Assembly: GCA_937902315.1 (NCBI GenBank)
Contig: CALGUG010000060.1
Coordinates: forward strand, 1 to 64,000
Direction: 5' to 3'
DNA length: 64,000 nt
Source of the DNA: an uncultured Chloroflexales bacterium
GTDB lineage: Bacteria; Chloroflexota; Chloroflexia; Chloroflexales; Chloroflexaceae
The notes beneath the pieces are model-generated. The model was not told the DNA's origin. It ran no database searches and saw only the letters and a program-made list of their open reading frames with translations. Of the stretch, positions 44,689 through 53,536 are shown piece by piece; the first letter of the stretch is position 1, and each line of letters opens with the position of its first letter. The translations under genes and the position numbers were made by a program.

Positions 44689-44726
44689 TTAGTACGGCTC
44701 GATCGAATTCGCTTGACTAAACAAGC

Positions 44727-44763
44727 AAGTTACCGCTGTTCACTTGAACAGCGGTAACTTTTT
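44727..44763 (+). terminator. Terminator of the 5'-nucleotidase gene
   Basis: AAGTTACCGCTGTTC and GAACAGCGGTAACTT form a perfect 15-bp stem with a 4-nt loop, running into TTTTT. Confidence 0.9.
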
Positions 44764-44790
44764 ATTAACCACTTGCAGCCAAGTTTGGTA

Positions 44791-44796
44791 TATACT
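44791..44796 (+). promoter_or_regulatory. -10 box of the aminopeptidase gene
   Basis: TATACT follows TTTGGTA, 38 bp before the ATG. It is immediately downstream of the 5'-nucleotidase terminator. No clear -35. Confidence 0.4.
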
Positions 44797-44833
44797 GACA
44801 ACACTACTAGCTTGAAAAAGAGGAGTATAGGTC

Positions 44834-45937
44834 ATGGCTGATCCCCGTGTTGAAAAACTTGCCCAAGTATTGGTGAACTACTCCCTCCGCATCAAGAAGG
44901 GCGACCGCTTCCGCATCGCTGCTAACGCCGTTGCGGCACCTTTAGTACGCGAGCTCTATCGCGAAACACTGAAGGCGGGCGGTTTACCTTTCACCCGGAT
45001 CGATCTCGATGGGATCGATGAGCTGTTGTTGAAATATGGCAGCGATGAGCAAATCAGCGATATTCCTCCCTTCTTAACAGCCGAAAACGAGCAGGTCGAT
45101 GCCATGATCCGCATTATCGGCGAGGGCAACAGCCGCTCGCTTAGCGGTGTCGATGCGGCCAAAGTCGCCAAACGCCGCGACGCGCTGCGCCCCTTCCAAG
45201 AGATGCAGATGCGCCGCTCAGCAGAGGGCACGCTTAACTGGTGTGTCACGCTCTTCCCAACCAATTCGGGCGCTCAAGATGCCGATATGTCGCTCAGCGA
45301 CTACGAAGATTTTGTCTATGGCGCTTGTCTGGTCGATCAAGACGATCCGGTTGGCGAGTGGGAGAAGGTGCACACTGAACAGCAGCGCATCGCCGACTTC
45401 CTGATGACCAAAGATACGATCCGTTTGGTCGGCAAAGACACCGATCTGACCTATCGCGTGGGCGGACGCACCTGGGTCAACGCCTCGGGTCGGCGCAACT
45501 TCCCCGACGGCGAGGTCTTCACCGGCCCGATCGAAGACAGCGCCAACGGCGTGATCCGCTACAGCTTCCCGACCATCTTCAGTGGGCGCGAGGCCGACGA
45601 TGTGCGCTTGGTCTTCAAAGACGGCAAAGTGGTCGAGGCAACCGCAGGCAAAGGCCAAGATATCCTCGACTCGCTGCTTGAGCTCGACCCGGGGGCGCGC
45701 TATCTGGGCGAGGTCGCCTTCGGTCTGAACTACGGCATTACACGCTTCAGCCGCAACATCCTCTTCGACGAGAAGATCGGCGGCACGGTTCACCTGGCCT
45801 TGGGCGCTGGCTACCCCGATACGGGCAGCACCAACCGCTCGGCGCTGCACTGGGACATGATCTGCGATATGCGCGAAGAGAGCGAAGTCTACGCCGATGG
45901 CGAGCTGATCTATCGCAACGGCAAGTTCATCATCTAG
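44834..45937 (+). CDS. M29 family aminopeptidase (AmpS/AmpT type)
   Basis: A 367-residue metallo-aminopeptidase. The family's metal ligands are visible: glutamates in DGEVFTGP and LGEVAFG, His in GTVHLALG and SALHWDMI, with Y and D in GAGYPDTG and WDMICD. It removes N-terminal residues of peptides in the cytoplasm. AAGAGGAG precedes the ATG. The N-terminal domain (MADPRVEKLAQVLVNYSLRIKKGDRFRI) is that of thermophilic aminopeptidase T. Follows the 5'-nucleotidase gene but has its own promoter. Confidence 0.93.
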   Translation: MADPRVEKLAQVLVNYSLRIKKGDRFRIAANAVAAPLVRELYRETLKAGGLPFTRIDLDGIDELLLKYGSDEQISDIPPFLTAENEQVDAMIRIIGEGNSRSLSGVDAAKVAKRRDALRPFQEMQMRRSAEGTLNWCVTLFPTNSGAQDADMSLSDYEDFVYGACLVDQDDPVGEWEKVHTEQQRIADFLMTKDTIRLVGKDTDLTYRVGGRTWVNASGRRNFPDGEVFTGPIEDSANGVIRYSFPTIFSGREADDVRLVFKDGKVVEATAGKGQDILDSLLELDPGARYLGEVAFGLNYGITRFSRNILFDEKIGGTVHLALGAGYPDTGSTNRSALHWDMICDMREESEVYADGELIYRNGKFII

Positions 45938-45974
45938 CTTCTCTCTGTCTCCCAACGCCTGAAAACTAGGGAAA

Positions 45975-46180
45975 GTTGAGTGACACTTCGCGTTGATGCA
46001 CGAAGTGTCACTCAACAACAATCGTCGAGCCCGCCCTGCCCAAGAGCAACTAGAGAGTTGTCATAGCAAATCCGTTAAAAGACGTGTATGCTCTCAATGC
46101 AGGAAATCTCAAACAACACAAATAGTCACGTTCCACTCTGCCGAAGGCCAAATAGCGAGTTATCACTAGGAATTTGCATC
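45975..46180. repeat. Hairpin-type element after the aminopeptidase gene
   Basis: GTTGAGTGACACTTCG and CGAAGTGTCACTCAAC (45975-46016) form a 16-bp stem. From 46058 follows AGCAAATCCGTTAAAAGACG (reverse form of the family end) and AATAGTCACGTTCCACTCTG, CCGAAGGCC, as in the elements at 25339 and 57957. The hairpin may also act as the gene's terminator. Confidence 0.6.
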
Positions 46181-46184
46181 ATGT

Positions 46185-46560
46185 GGCGGAGAGGCAGCTA
46201 GCCCCCATGCGGTCCTCACCGCGTCCGCCTCCGACTACTAAACATCCTTGCCATCCATTCGGGCGATCGGCCTGCGGCGTCGCGCAACACAGTGCTCAAC
46301 AATGCACGCTTCGTCTACTGCCCCCAGCGATCGCCCTTTTTCATTGGTGGGCGTTGAGGAGGCTTCGCCTCTTTGGGCTCGCGCTGTGGCTCTTCGGCGC
46401 TCTATGCCTGCGCTGAGCCAGCGCAACGAAAGCAATGAAAGCGACGATAACGACGAAGGCAATGAAAGCTAGCCCCTGAATGGTGGGAGCTGCGACTTGA
46501 TAGCCGAAGGCGGACGCGCTAGAAGCCGAATGGAAGCTTGGAACCTCTCTGCCAGATGAA
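46185..46560. repeat. Paired inverted repeat copies around about 260 bp
   Basis: Two cores face each other, at 46220-46239 (minus, variant) and 46499-46518 (plus). Arms CATGCGGTCC and TAGAAGCCGAATGGAAGC flank them. The inside carries ACAATGCACGCTTCG, CAGCGATCG, CTTTTTCATTGG and TCTATGCCTGCGCTGAGCCA, all shared with 53860-54301. No gene in 45938-46636 beyond these repeats. Confidence 0.7.
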
Positions 46561-46636
46561 GAGTACAACGAAGCGGGTTCGTAAGCGCTTTGGGGAGAAG
46601 GAAGAGGAGTTGGAAGCGAGTCCAACTCCTCGTACT

Positions 46637-48211
46637 CTACAGCACGGTGATCAAGCGTTGTAGATTGCGGCGATAGGTTGCGCCAGCTAAGGTGGCCCAA
46701 GCTTTGGGCAGCTCGGCCAGCAGATATTCTTGCTCGGCCAGGCGCGCCGCGCGATAGCTTTGCAGCGCTGGCATATCGTCGAGCTCAAGCCCAAGCGCCC
46801 CAATGCTGTTCAAGGCCACATCGATATCGTTGAGCGCACCGAGGTGGTCTTGCAGGGCGACCAATGGCTTGATCACACGCTCGCTAGTCGGTCCGAGCGC
46901 GGGCGCACAGAATTCGAGAGCGTAGCGCAGTCGTTTAGCGGTGATGCGCAGGGCGTGCAGGGTCGGTATATCGTGGCTGGCGTCGAGCTGTTGACCGATC
47001 GGCAAGAGCGTCTCGTAGGCACGCACTCGCTCGTAGGCGCCCCAGATCAAGCTGCCGATCGCATAGCGCACAAGGGGCGGCGCTTGGTGTTCGGGCACGC
47101 TCAGAGTCGGGCGGCTGAGCAGAAAGCGGGCTAGCTCCTGCTTGGTTTCGCGATACGCCTCGCTGTCTAAGAGCGCAAATAGCTCTTGTTTGGCTTGCTC
47201 GCGTTCACAGGCGAGTCGATCGCTGACGGGTGCGAGCGCTTCTGGTTTAAAGGCTTGAGTCTGGCTGTATTGACTGAGATTGAGCAGCAACACATCGCGG
47301 TCGCGTACCGCGCCCAAACGCTTGGCCAGCTTGCGCAAACGACGCTGAAAACGCTGCACGGTCTTGGGATCAAGCTGGTCGCCCAACAGCATTAACACCG
47401 CTCGGAACTGACGGATCGCGACTCGCATCTGGTGAACGGCTTCGATATCTCGGTCGCGCCGCACAGCGCGTTCTTGGCGCAATAGGCGTTGGAACGCTTG
47501 TAGCAAGAGCTTGCGCGCGGCGACCTCCAGATGGTCATCGAGCTGCAGCTCCCAGACGCGCTCGCGATAGTCGAGCAACAGTTGATCGACCGGCTCTTCC
47601 TCAGACTCAGGTGGGGCGCTCGGCTGCCCGCTCTGCTCGGGTGTTTCGGAGGTGCTGATCGTCAAGCTAGCCTCGAAAGCACGCTCCCAAAGATCGGCCT
47701 TCTCGCTGGCGCGGGCCGCGTCCTCTTGGGCATTCGGTCCTTCTACAAGCAGATAAACGTCGTTGCCATCGATCTCGATCTCGCATATGCGCGTACTCTG
47801 GCTCTCACAATAATCGAGACCATCGGCGATTCGCAAGAGGGCAGCTAACTGCAAAGCCTCGATACGCTGTTTTTTCGACAAATACAAAAAGGCCGCCTCG
47901 TAATAGGGGCGAACTTTTTTGCGATGAAAAGCGACTAAACAAGCGACCAAAGCATGTTCTTGCTCGTTCAAACCCTCGATCTCGCTATGCAAAATCATGT
48001 TTCGCCCAAGCGTATGGTGTTTGGGCTGATCGATGGCATAAGCGATATTGTGCAGCAGAGCGCCGATCTCGAGCAGGCTGCGCGAACGCGAAGAGAGCTG
48101 GTGCAGCGCTTGGGTGCCATCGAAGAGGGCTAGAGCATGATCGGCGACACAACGTGCATGAGCAAGATTCACATGATAACGTTCCAAGAGGGTAGCAACC
48201 GAAACAGCCAT
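46637..48211 (-). CDS. Ppx/GppA-type HD domain plus CHAD domain protein
   Basis: A 524-residue two-part protein. Residues about 1-170 resemble the C-terminal HD-like module of exopolyphosphatases: GALLHNIAYAIDQPKHHTLGRNMILHSEIEGL and CLVAFHRKKVRPYY. The HD pair reads HN, so metal catalysis there is doubtful. From about 215 a CHAD domain follows, with EAVHQMRVAIRQFRAVLMLLG and LHALRITAKRLRYALEFCAP, whose conserved His/Arg/Lys face binds polyphosphate. AAGGAG precedes the ATG at 48211. The neighbouring CYTH gene upstream (82 bp gap) is the classic partner of CHAD. A polyphosphate-related role is inferred. No kinase or exopolyphosphatase catalytic domain is present. Confidence 0.85.
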   Translation of the reverse strand: MAVSVATLLERYHVNLAHARCVADHALALFDGTQALHQLSSRSRSLLEIGALLHNIAYAIDQPKHHTLGRNMILHSEIEGLNEQEHALVACLVAFHRKKVRPYYEAAFLYLSKKQRIEALQLAALLRIADGLDYCESQSTRICEIEIDGNDVYLLVEGPNAQEDAARASEKADLWERAFEASLTISTSETPEQSGQPSAPPESEEEPVDQLLLDYRERVWELQLDDHLEVAARKLLLQAFQRLLRQERAVRRDRDIEAVHQMRVAIRQFRAVLMLLGDQLDPKTVQRFQRRLRKLAKRLGAVRDRDVLLLNLSQYSQTQAFKPEALAPVSDRLACEREQAKQELFALLDSEAYRETKQELARFLLSRPTLSVPEHQAPPLVRYAIGSLIWGAYERVRAYETLLPIGQQLDASHDIPTLHALRITAKRLRYALEFCAPALGPTSERVIKPLVALQDHLGALNDIDVALNSIGALGLELDDMPALQSYRAARLAEQEYLLAELPKAWATLAGATYRRNLQRLITVL

Positions 48212-48293
48212 ACCACGCTCCTTCAAATCTTAGATATGCCTCATTGCATACGATAGTTTTCAGCTTCAGATATGCTTCATTGCATACGCTCGT

Positions 48294-48923
48294 TTACGCC
48301 GATGTTGCCTTTTGTAACAGCGCAAGGCCACGGGCGAGTTTAGTGCGCTCGTCGGGAATAAGCCTAAAGCGTTTTTGCAGGCTCAGACACAAGCTATCGA
48401 GGTCGTCCATGGTACCATCGCCGAGCAGCTCGATCTCGAGCTCGCAAAATTCCTCACGCAAACCGGCCGCGTCGATCGTACCCTGGTCGAGGCTGATCTC
48501 GGCCACGCGCCGTTCGTTCTGCATAGCGATGATGTGGTAGCGCACGGTATCGATCGTCAGTAGGCGCAGCGGGCTTTCGCCAGCCAGCAGAGCCAAGGTT
48601 CGCTCACGCGCTTCGCTGGCAGGCCAAGTGCTGGGATGATCGTCCGGCCCGACCTCGACCTCCCACTCGTGACGCACAAAACGGGCGCCTTCGTTTTGGG
48701 CTGCACCCTTGAGAGTCGCGATCCGGCGTCCATCGTCGATCTCGCGAATGCGCAAGCCGTAGCCTTGCGAGCGTATGCGGCGATCGGCTGTATCGAAGTA
48801 GATGTTGTGTTGGCGCTCTGGCTCGGGCTGAGCGTACAGCATATAGGCATCGAGACGATGTAACTCGCGCAGGGCGATAAACAGGGCTGGATCTTCTACG
48901 CGAAATTTCTGCTCAATCTCCAT
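48294..48923 (-). CDS. CYTH domain protein
   Basis: A 209-residue triphosphate-tunnel enzyme of the CYTH family. The ExExK signature is E-I-E-Q-K at residues 2-6, and GYGLRIREIDDGRRIATLKG, FVRHEWEVEV and EISLDQGTIDA supply the tunnel's charged residues, ending with CELEIELL. Members hydrolyse triphosphates such as PPPi or thiamine triphosphate, or make cAMP. The ATG at 48923 has AAAGGTGG before it, and a TTG one codon upstream is unlikely. It precedes the HD-CHAD gene on the same strand, and lies 46 bp after the XPB helicase gene. The substrate is unknown. Confidence 0.88.
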   Translation of the reverse strand: MEIEQKFRVEDPALFIALRELHRLDAYMLYAQPEPERQHNIYFDTADRRIRSQGYGLRIREIDDGRRIATLKGAAQNEGARFVRHEWEVEVGPDDHPSTWPASEARERTLALLAGESPLRLLTIDTVRYHIIAMQNERRVAEISLDQGTIDAAGLREEFCELEIELLGDGTMDDLDSLCLSLQKRFRLIPDERTKLARGLALLQKATSA

Positions 48924-48972
48924 CAAACCACCTTTCAGGCGAATAAACTGCTCGCCACATCTAGATTGAGAT

Positions 48973-50715
48973 CTATGCGATCGCCTCGACTGAATCGACG
49001 ATCGTATAGTGATAGCCTTGCTCCGTCAGGAAGAGTTGTCGCTTGACCGCAAAGTCTTGATCGCGCGTATCGCGGGTCACTAAGGTATAGAAAAAGGCAG
49101 GACGACCATCGCTCTTGGGACGCAAGATCCGTCCAAGGCGTTGGGCCTCTTCTTGGCGCGAGCCGTAGGTGCCCGAAACTTGAATCGCCACGTTGGCGTC
49201 GGGCAGATCGATCGCAAAATTCGCCACCTTCGAGACGATCAACAGTTTGATTTCGCCGTTACGAAAGGCGCTGTAGAGCCGTTCGCGCTCGATATTCGAG
49301 GTGCGCCCCGTAATCAAGGGTGCGCCCGTCTCGCGCGCGATCTGGTTGAGCTGATCGATATATTGACCGATCACCAGAACTTGATCGTTATGATGCAGTT
49401 CGAGCAAGCTGCGCAGAGCCGCGCGTTTGGCTGGATTTTCGGCAGCGATACGGTATTGTGAACGGCTATCTTCGGCTAGCGCGTAGTCCATACGCAACTC
49501 TTCGGGTAAATTAAGCCTGATCTCGGTACAGTGGGCGATCGCGATCCAACCTTGTCGCTCTAGGTCGCGCCAAGGCACATCGTACTTCTTGGGGCCGATC
49601 AACGAGAAGACATCGCTCTCGCGTCCATCTTCCCTGATCAAGGTGGCGGTTAGGCCCAGACGACGGCGAGCTTGGATCTCGGCGGTGATGCGAAAGACCG
49701 GGGCGGGCAGCAGATGCACTTCGTCATAAATGATCATGCCCCAGTTGCGCTCGTTAAAGATCTTCAGGTGAGGGAATTCGTCGATCGAGGCGCCCGGCTC
49801 ACCTTCGCCATCTGGGTTCGAGGGCTTGCCAGCGCGGTAGGTCAAAATCTGATAGGTCGCAATCGTTACCGGACGAATCTCTTTGCGCTCGCCGGTGTAT
49901 TCGCCGATCTCGTCGGCGGTCAGGCTGGTTTTGTCGATTAACTCGTTTCGCCATTGGCGCACTGCTACCGTATTGGGGCAGAGAATCAAAGTCTGAGTTT
50001 GAGCCATCTCCAAGGCGGCTAGACCAACCACCGTCTTCCCCGCGCCACAGGGCAACACAACTACACCCGAACCGCCGTGCAGACTGCCGTTATCGTAGAA
50101 ACGCTCAACAGCATGGCGCTGATAGTCGCGCAGCGAAAATGCTTGCCGGCTCAAGGTCTCCGAGCGCAGACGCAAAGGCAAGGCATCGCCCGTCACATAA
50201 CCAGCTAGATCCTCGGCCGGAAAGCCCAACTGCACCAGAGCCTGCTTGATATGGCCGCGCGCTGCAGGATCAACGATCAAGCTGGTTTCGTCGCGCTGTT
50301 CCAGCAAAAAAGGACGGGTGGTTTTGTGGTTCCAAACCTGAGCGATCAAGGCGGCATCTTGGCTCACCAAAACGAGCTGTAGCTCGCCAGTATCGGTATC
50401 GAGCTCTTGCTGAAGCTGAATACGCCCATAGCGTCCCATGTACTCTCGAATATCAGCCACAATGTTGGCTGGCAGAGCGAACTTAGCCAAGGCCGAAAGC
50501 GTCTCGATCACATCATCGGCGTCGTCACCGGTAGCGGCGGCATTCCAAAGCGAAAGCGGCGTGATCTGATAGGTATGGATAAACTCGGGCGATTTGATCA
50601 ACTCGGCAAAACGCGCCAAACTGTCGCGCGCTTGCTCGTACAAAGGATTCTGAACCTCAAGCAAGATGCTGCGGTCACTCTGAACGATCAAAGGGCGCTC
50701 GGGAAAATAAGACAT
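48973..50715 (-). CDS. XPB/Rad25-like DNA repair helicase
   Basis: A 580-residue superfamily 2 helicase. The N-terminal damage-recognition-like region (1-190) is followed by FSLRDYQRHAVERF (Q motif), PCGAGKT (motif I), YDEVH (motif II, DEVH), LTATLIREDGRE with the RED motif of XPB, and motif VI QRLGRILRPK. It unwinds or remodels damaged DNA. A thumb region between the lobes is present. GAGGA precedes the ATG at 50715; an extra five-codon extension is rejected. No Bax1 nuclease gene is adjacent. First gene of a probable three-gene group with CYTH and CHAD genes. Confidence 0.92.
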   Translation of the reverse strand: MSYFPERPLIVQSDRSILLEVQNPLYEQARDSLARFAELIKSPEFIHTYQITPLSLWNAAATGDDADDVIETLSALAKFALPANIVADIREYMGRYGRIQLQQELDTDTGELQLVLVSQDAALIAQVWNHKTTRPFLLEQRDETSLIVDPAARGHIKQALVQLGFPAEDLAGYVTGDALPLRLRSETLSRQAFSLRDYQRHAVERFYDNGSLHGGSGVVVLPCGAGKTVVGLAALEMAQTQTLILCPNTVAVRQWRNELIDKTSLTADEIGEYTGERKEIRPVTIATYQILTYRAGKPSNPDGEGEPGASIDEFPHLKIFNERNWGMIIYDEVHLLPAPVFRITAEIQARRRLGLTATLIREDGRESDVFSLIGPKKYDVPWRDLERQGWIAIAHCTEIRLNLPEELRMDYALAEDSRSQYRIAAENPAKRAALRSLLELHHNDQVLVIGQYIDQLNQIARETGAPLITGRTSNIERERLYSAFRNGEIKLLIVSKVANFAIDLPDANVAIQVSGTYGSRQEEAQRLGRILRPKSDGRPAFFYTLVTRDTRDQDFAVKRQLFLTEQGYHYTIVDSVEAIA

Positions 50716-50890
50716 ATATATCCTCGCCACATGCTGGCTGTTAGATCATTGTAATCTATCATCGGAACACAATACCACGCTGGTACGTTTGAATATGTAG
50801 TGTATCATAGACCACGGGCTTGAGATAGCGAGAGCGCAACGCGCAGATCGTCATCCTTGAGCGTTCGGCTGCGAGTCGATCGCAACAAGA

Positions 50891-50906
50891 TCTTAACCTA
50901 GGTTAA
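50891..50906. promoter_or_regulatory. Perfect palindrome CTTAACCTAGGTTAAG
   Basis: A 16-bp self-complementary site about 176 bp upstream of the XPB gene (minus strand) and 657 bp upstream of the lipoprotein gene. It is framed by GAT and AATC, extending partial symmetry. Probable protein-binding site; the regulator is unknown. Confidence 0.4.
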
Positions 50907-51221
50907 GAATCTCCAATATTTGTCAGTTGCTGTCGCGAACGAGCGTCGGCAGCACTCGTGCAGAGCGAGATGAACAATCTCCTTCTGCAGCGCTGAGACG
51001 AACCCGAAAGGCCTGCTCTGCGATCATTTTAAAAGGCTCATTACTTTATTTTGAACGAGACAATGGTTGCATTTCCGTTAAAAAATTAGTCCGCTCTTGG
51101 GGATCGTAAGCAAGCAGATTTGGCTATTTTGTAGTACGATTCAGTACCTAGATAGGCCTAAATTCTGTACCATTGGTGCAATTGACAAGCCTTGCGGGCA
51201 CATGCTACGATCGATCCGCTA

Positions 51222-51256
51222 AAAGAATTTGAGTGCTAGGAAGGATCAAATTCTTT
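51222..51256. terminator. 11-bp hairpin in the intergenic region
   Basis: AAAGAATTTGA and TCAAATTCTTT form a perfect stem with a 13-nt loop. No gene ends near it on either strand, so its role is unknown. It may close a small RNA. Confidence 0.4.
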
Positions 51257-51502
51257 AGTCAATCCCTTGCAAAATTAGACATTCAGTGTAAAATAGGAGT
51301 ATTCTACACACTGTAGTATTAAACACCCCAGCCTGATTCACCCATACACAAGATAGGACTAAGTGGTAGTTCTTTAGAGTTGCATCTTTGGCAAATTAGC
51401 TTAAAATTAAGTAAAATGCGGATTATGTGGCATATAGAGCAATCTAGCATAACATTTATACAGCTTTAACACATCCGCATTACTTTATGGCCCAAATTAG
51501 GG

Positions 51503-51508
51503 TATAAT
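51503..51508 (+). promoter_or_regulatory. TATAAT -10 box of the lipoprotein gene
   Basis: A consensus -10 hexamer 55 bp before the GTG start at 51564. No good -35 was found. Confidence 0.45.
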
Positions 51509-51563
51509 AAAGCAGAATATTTGTTCTCACTTACGAGCGATCTTTTATATTAGGTGGTACAAT

Positions 51564-52193
51564 GTGAGCGTGTGGCAAAGAGGGTGCTTCTTGTTGATGA
51601 TTGCAGTTGTGTTAACTGCATGTATAAAACCTTTAGCAATACCTGAGGGCACGCCAAACGCTGGAGCTACTGGGGGGTTCGGTCCCCGGCCAACGTCTGT
51701 ACTCACTCCTGAAGCGAGTACAGCAAGCCAATCGATAGCGGTCGTTGATGGCACAGAGGCTGCTCAATCAGGTGATCAACAGGCACCAGAAGAGACAAGT
51801 ACTCCGGTAGCACAACAAGCACCAGGAATAGGGATTATCCCGGCCACCCCAAAACCGATTTCAAATAATGAGCGCTGGCGGCAACAACAGCTGGACCGTG
51901 TGCCGTTCCCAGAGCCACAATATTATACAACGACCGGTAGTGCGTTGTATTGGTTTGATCCAGTTTATCAGCAGGCGGTTCTGATCGGAACCTTTAGTGG
52001 ACCGTTTGAAGTGCTAGCGACCTTTCGCCTGAAAAGCACAGGCGAGCCTGCCCTCGAGGTTTTGTACGAGGTCAACAAACGCTATGGACTCACCGCCCTT
52101 TCACCAAGTATCGTCGAACGTATCCATGCAGCCGGCTACGGCGATTTCATCGATACCTACGTACTTGAAACTGATCAAATCACAGCTCCTTAG
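51564..52193 (+). CDS. Putative lipoprotein of unknown function, GTG start
   Basis: A 209-residue secreted lipoprotein. The signal peptide ends with the lipobox VLTAC, so Cys20 would be lipidated. A Thr/Ser/Pro/Gln-rich linker (about 25-105) precedes a compact C-terminal domain (about 115-209) with aromatic-rich YYTTTGSALYWFDPVYQQAVLIGTF. I do not recognise the domain. GTG at 51564 has AGGTGG six bases upstream; the overlapping ATG at 51562 leads straight into TGA, so GTG is correct. First of a group of three unfamiliar genes (lipoprotein, membrane protein, 82-residue protein). Confidence 0.75.
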   Translation: MSVWQRGCFLLMIAVVLTACIKPLAIPEGTPNAGATGGFGPRPTSVLTPEASTASQSIAVVDGTEAAQSGDQQAPEETSTPVAQQAPGIGIIPATPKPISNNERWRQQQLDRVPFPEPQYYTTTGSALYWFDPVYQQAVLIGTFSGPFEVLATFRLKSTGEPALEVLYEVNKRYGLTALSPSIVERIHAAGYGDFIDTYVLETDQITAP

Positions 52194-52212
52194 TTGGAGA
52201 ATATGTAACGCT

Positions 52213-52503
52213 ATGGATCTTTGTTTCCCAAGCGCGTCTATTCTTGCTTACAATCTGCCGTCTAGCCGTTCACGAGAAGGTCTCGAGGGCGGCTTATCCT
52301 CTTTTATGGAAACAGTTCGGCTAAGCAAACGAATAGGCGAGCCTAGCATAATGCCAATAGGGACTATGTTGCGACGTGTCCGCTGTGTGTTGAAGGGCCA
52401 CCATCGAAGCGCGAACATATTCTCCACCATAACCTCGAGCTACCCTTCGTACACAACAATGCAGGCGGGTGGCTTCATCGCATCAGAAAGGAATAGAGTG
52501 TGA
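52213..52503 (+). CDS. Possible small ORF between lipoprotein and membrane protein genes
   Basis: An open frame of 96 residues starting MDLCFPSASILAYNLPSS fills the 306-bp gap, and its TGA overlaps the GTG start of the next gene (GTGA). GGAG lies 15 bases upstream of the ATG, farther than usual. Codon use is unlike the neighbours, no domain is recognised, and overlapping frames are also open. It may be only untranslated leader; nothing else is visible in the gap. Confidence 0.25.
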   Translation: MDLCFPSASILAYNLPSSRSREGLEGGLSSFMETVRLSKRIGEPSIMPIGTMLRRVRCVLKGHHRSANIFSTITSSYPSYTTMQAGGFIASERNRV

Positions 52504-53417
52504 GCAGTCGCTATCTCGATATGGTCCGTGGTCAGCGACGACGCGGTAGTAGTGGCTTCCAGTTTACCGCCAAGACGTTTCTCGCTATTATTGCAGTTAT
52601 TGCAATGATCGGCTCTGGAATCTATTGGTGGGGTGTACAAAGTCAACTAACAGACAACACTATCATCGCCGTCGCATATACGGCAATTCTTGTTCTTGCA
52701 CCACCTTCACTTACTTCATTCTTAATCCCTTGGTCCCCCGGCGGAATGCTTTTGCAAAAAATCAATGCTCGAACCTGGGGCTATCTAGTTGTTATAAGTG
52801 CAAGTATCTTCTTAATTTACTACAGCTTTTATGTCCAATACAGCTGGTGGTTGGCTCAACCTGTAGTCAGAGATACTGACTTGGTGCTGCAACAAGTAAT
52901 CGTTGGTATCATCGGTTTTATTATCATCCCCGCCCTGTTGTGGACTCCTGTCACCAGTGAGGAACTGGTCGAGCAAGTTCGCCAAGCCCACTTAGTAAAA
53001 CGCTACGAACTGCAAACCCAAGCAGACATCGCCATTTTGCGCGCCACCTTGTTGCGCGCTCAAGAGAAGGCGCTGATCGGTTTTGCAAACCTAACAGTAG
53101 ACGAGCGCGAAGAGCTCGCCGCTGTTATGCGTTCACTGGTCTCGGGCATCGATCAAACGCTCAACGAGATCGGCCAAAGCGTTAAGCAAGTTAGTGGAGC
53201 TACGATACCCTTCGAAGCGCTCACCGATAACGAAGATATTCGCAGCTATCTCGACTACATCCACGATACACTGACCGCAAATAATCTTCACGATCAGTTG
53301 CCCGAAGGCCGAAGCAATGCGCCGCGTCTAGCGGCTCACGACGATTTCGAAGACGACTTCGATCTCGATCGTCCATCGCGGGTTCCAGAACGGCGCTATG
53401 GTAGAAGCGGTCGTTAA
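52500..53417 (+). CDS. Membrane protein of unknown function with cytoplasmic coiled-coil domain, GTG start
   Basis: A 305-residue protein with a basic N-terminus (RGQRRRG), four likely membrane helices (about 23-46, 54-75, 91-113, 128-147), then a long soluble part. Residues about 150-230 (EELVEQVRQAHLVKRYELQTQADIAILRATLLRAQEKALIG) look like an extended helix or coiled coil. The C-terminus is Asp/Arg-rich and disordered. GTG at 52500 follows AAAGGAATAGA. I do not recognise the family. Lies 306 bp after the lipoprotein gene and 119 bp before a small protein gene. Confidence 0.75.
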   Translation: MSSRYLDMVRGQRRRGSSGFQFTAKTFLAIIAVIAMIGSGIYWWGVQSQLTDNTIIAVAYTAILVLAPPSLTSFLIPWSPGGMLLQKINARTWGYLVVISASIFLIYYSFYVQYSWWLAQPVVRDTDLVLQQVIVGIIGFIIIPALLWTPVTSEELVEQVRQAHLVKRYELQTQADIAILRATLLRAQEKALIGFANLTVDEREELAAVMRSLVSGIDQTLNEIGQSVKQVSGATIPFEALTDNEDIRSYLDYIHDTLTANNLHDQLPEGRSNAPRLAAHDDFEDDFDLDRPSRVPERRYGRSGR

Positions 53418-53536
53418 AACGATAAAAATGATTTTGCAGAATCGAGTTGGGAACTGTCACAGAGAGGTATTCGACACATACTACAAGTGTATCAGGTAAA
53501 GTATTTGTCGTCTCTGATCTATTGAAGGATTGAGTC

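Larger units (their letters stand above)
50716..51563. other. 848-bp intergenic region with palindrome and hairpin
   Basis: No gene is supported. It holds the perfect 16-bp palindrome at 50891-50906, a possible degenerate terminal-repeat end near 51109 (AAGCAGATTTGGCTATT), the hairpin 51222-51256, and a TATAAT box at 51503 in AT-rich sequence. The composition from about 51100 on is clearly more AT-rich than the coding regions. Confidence 0.6.
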
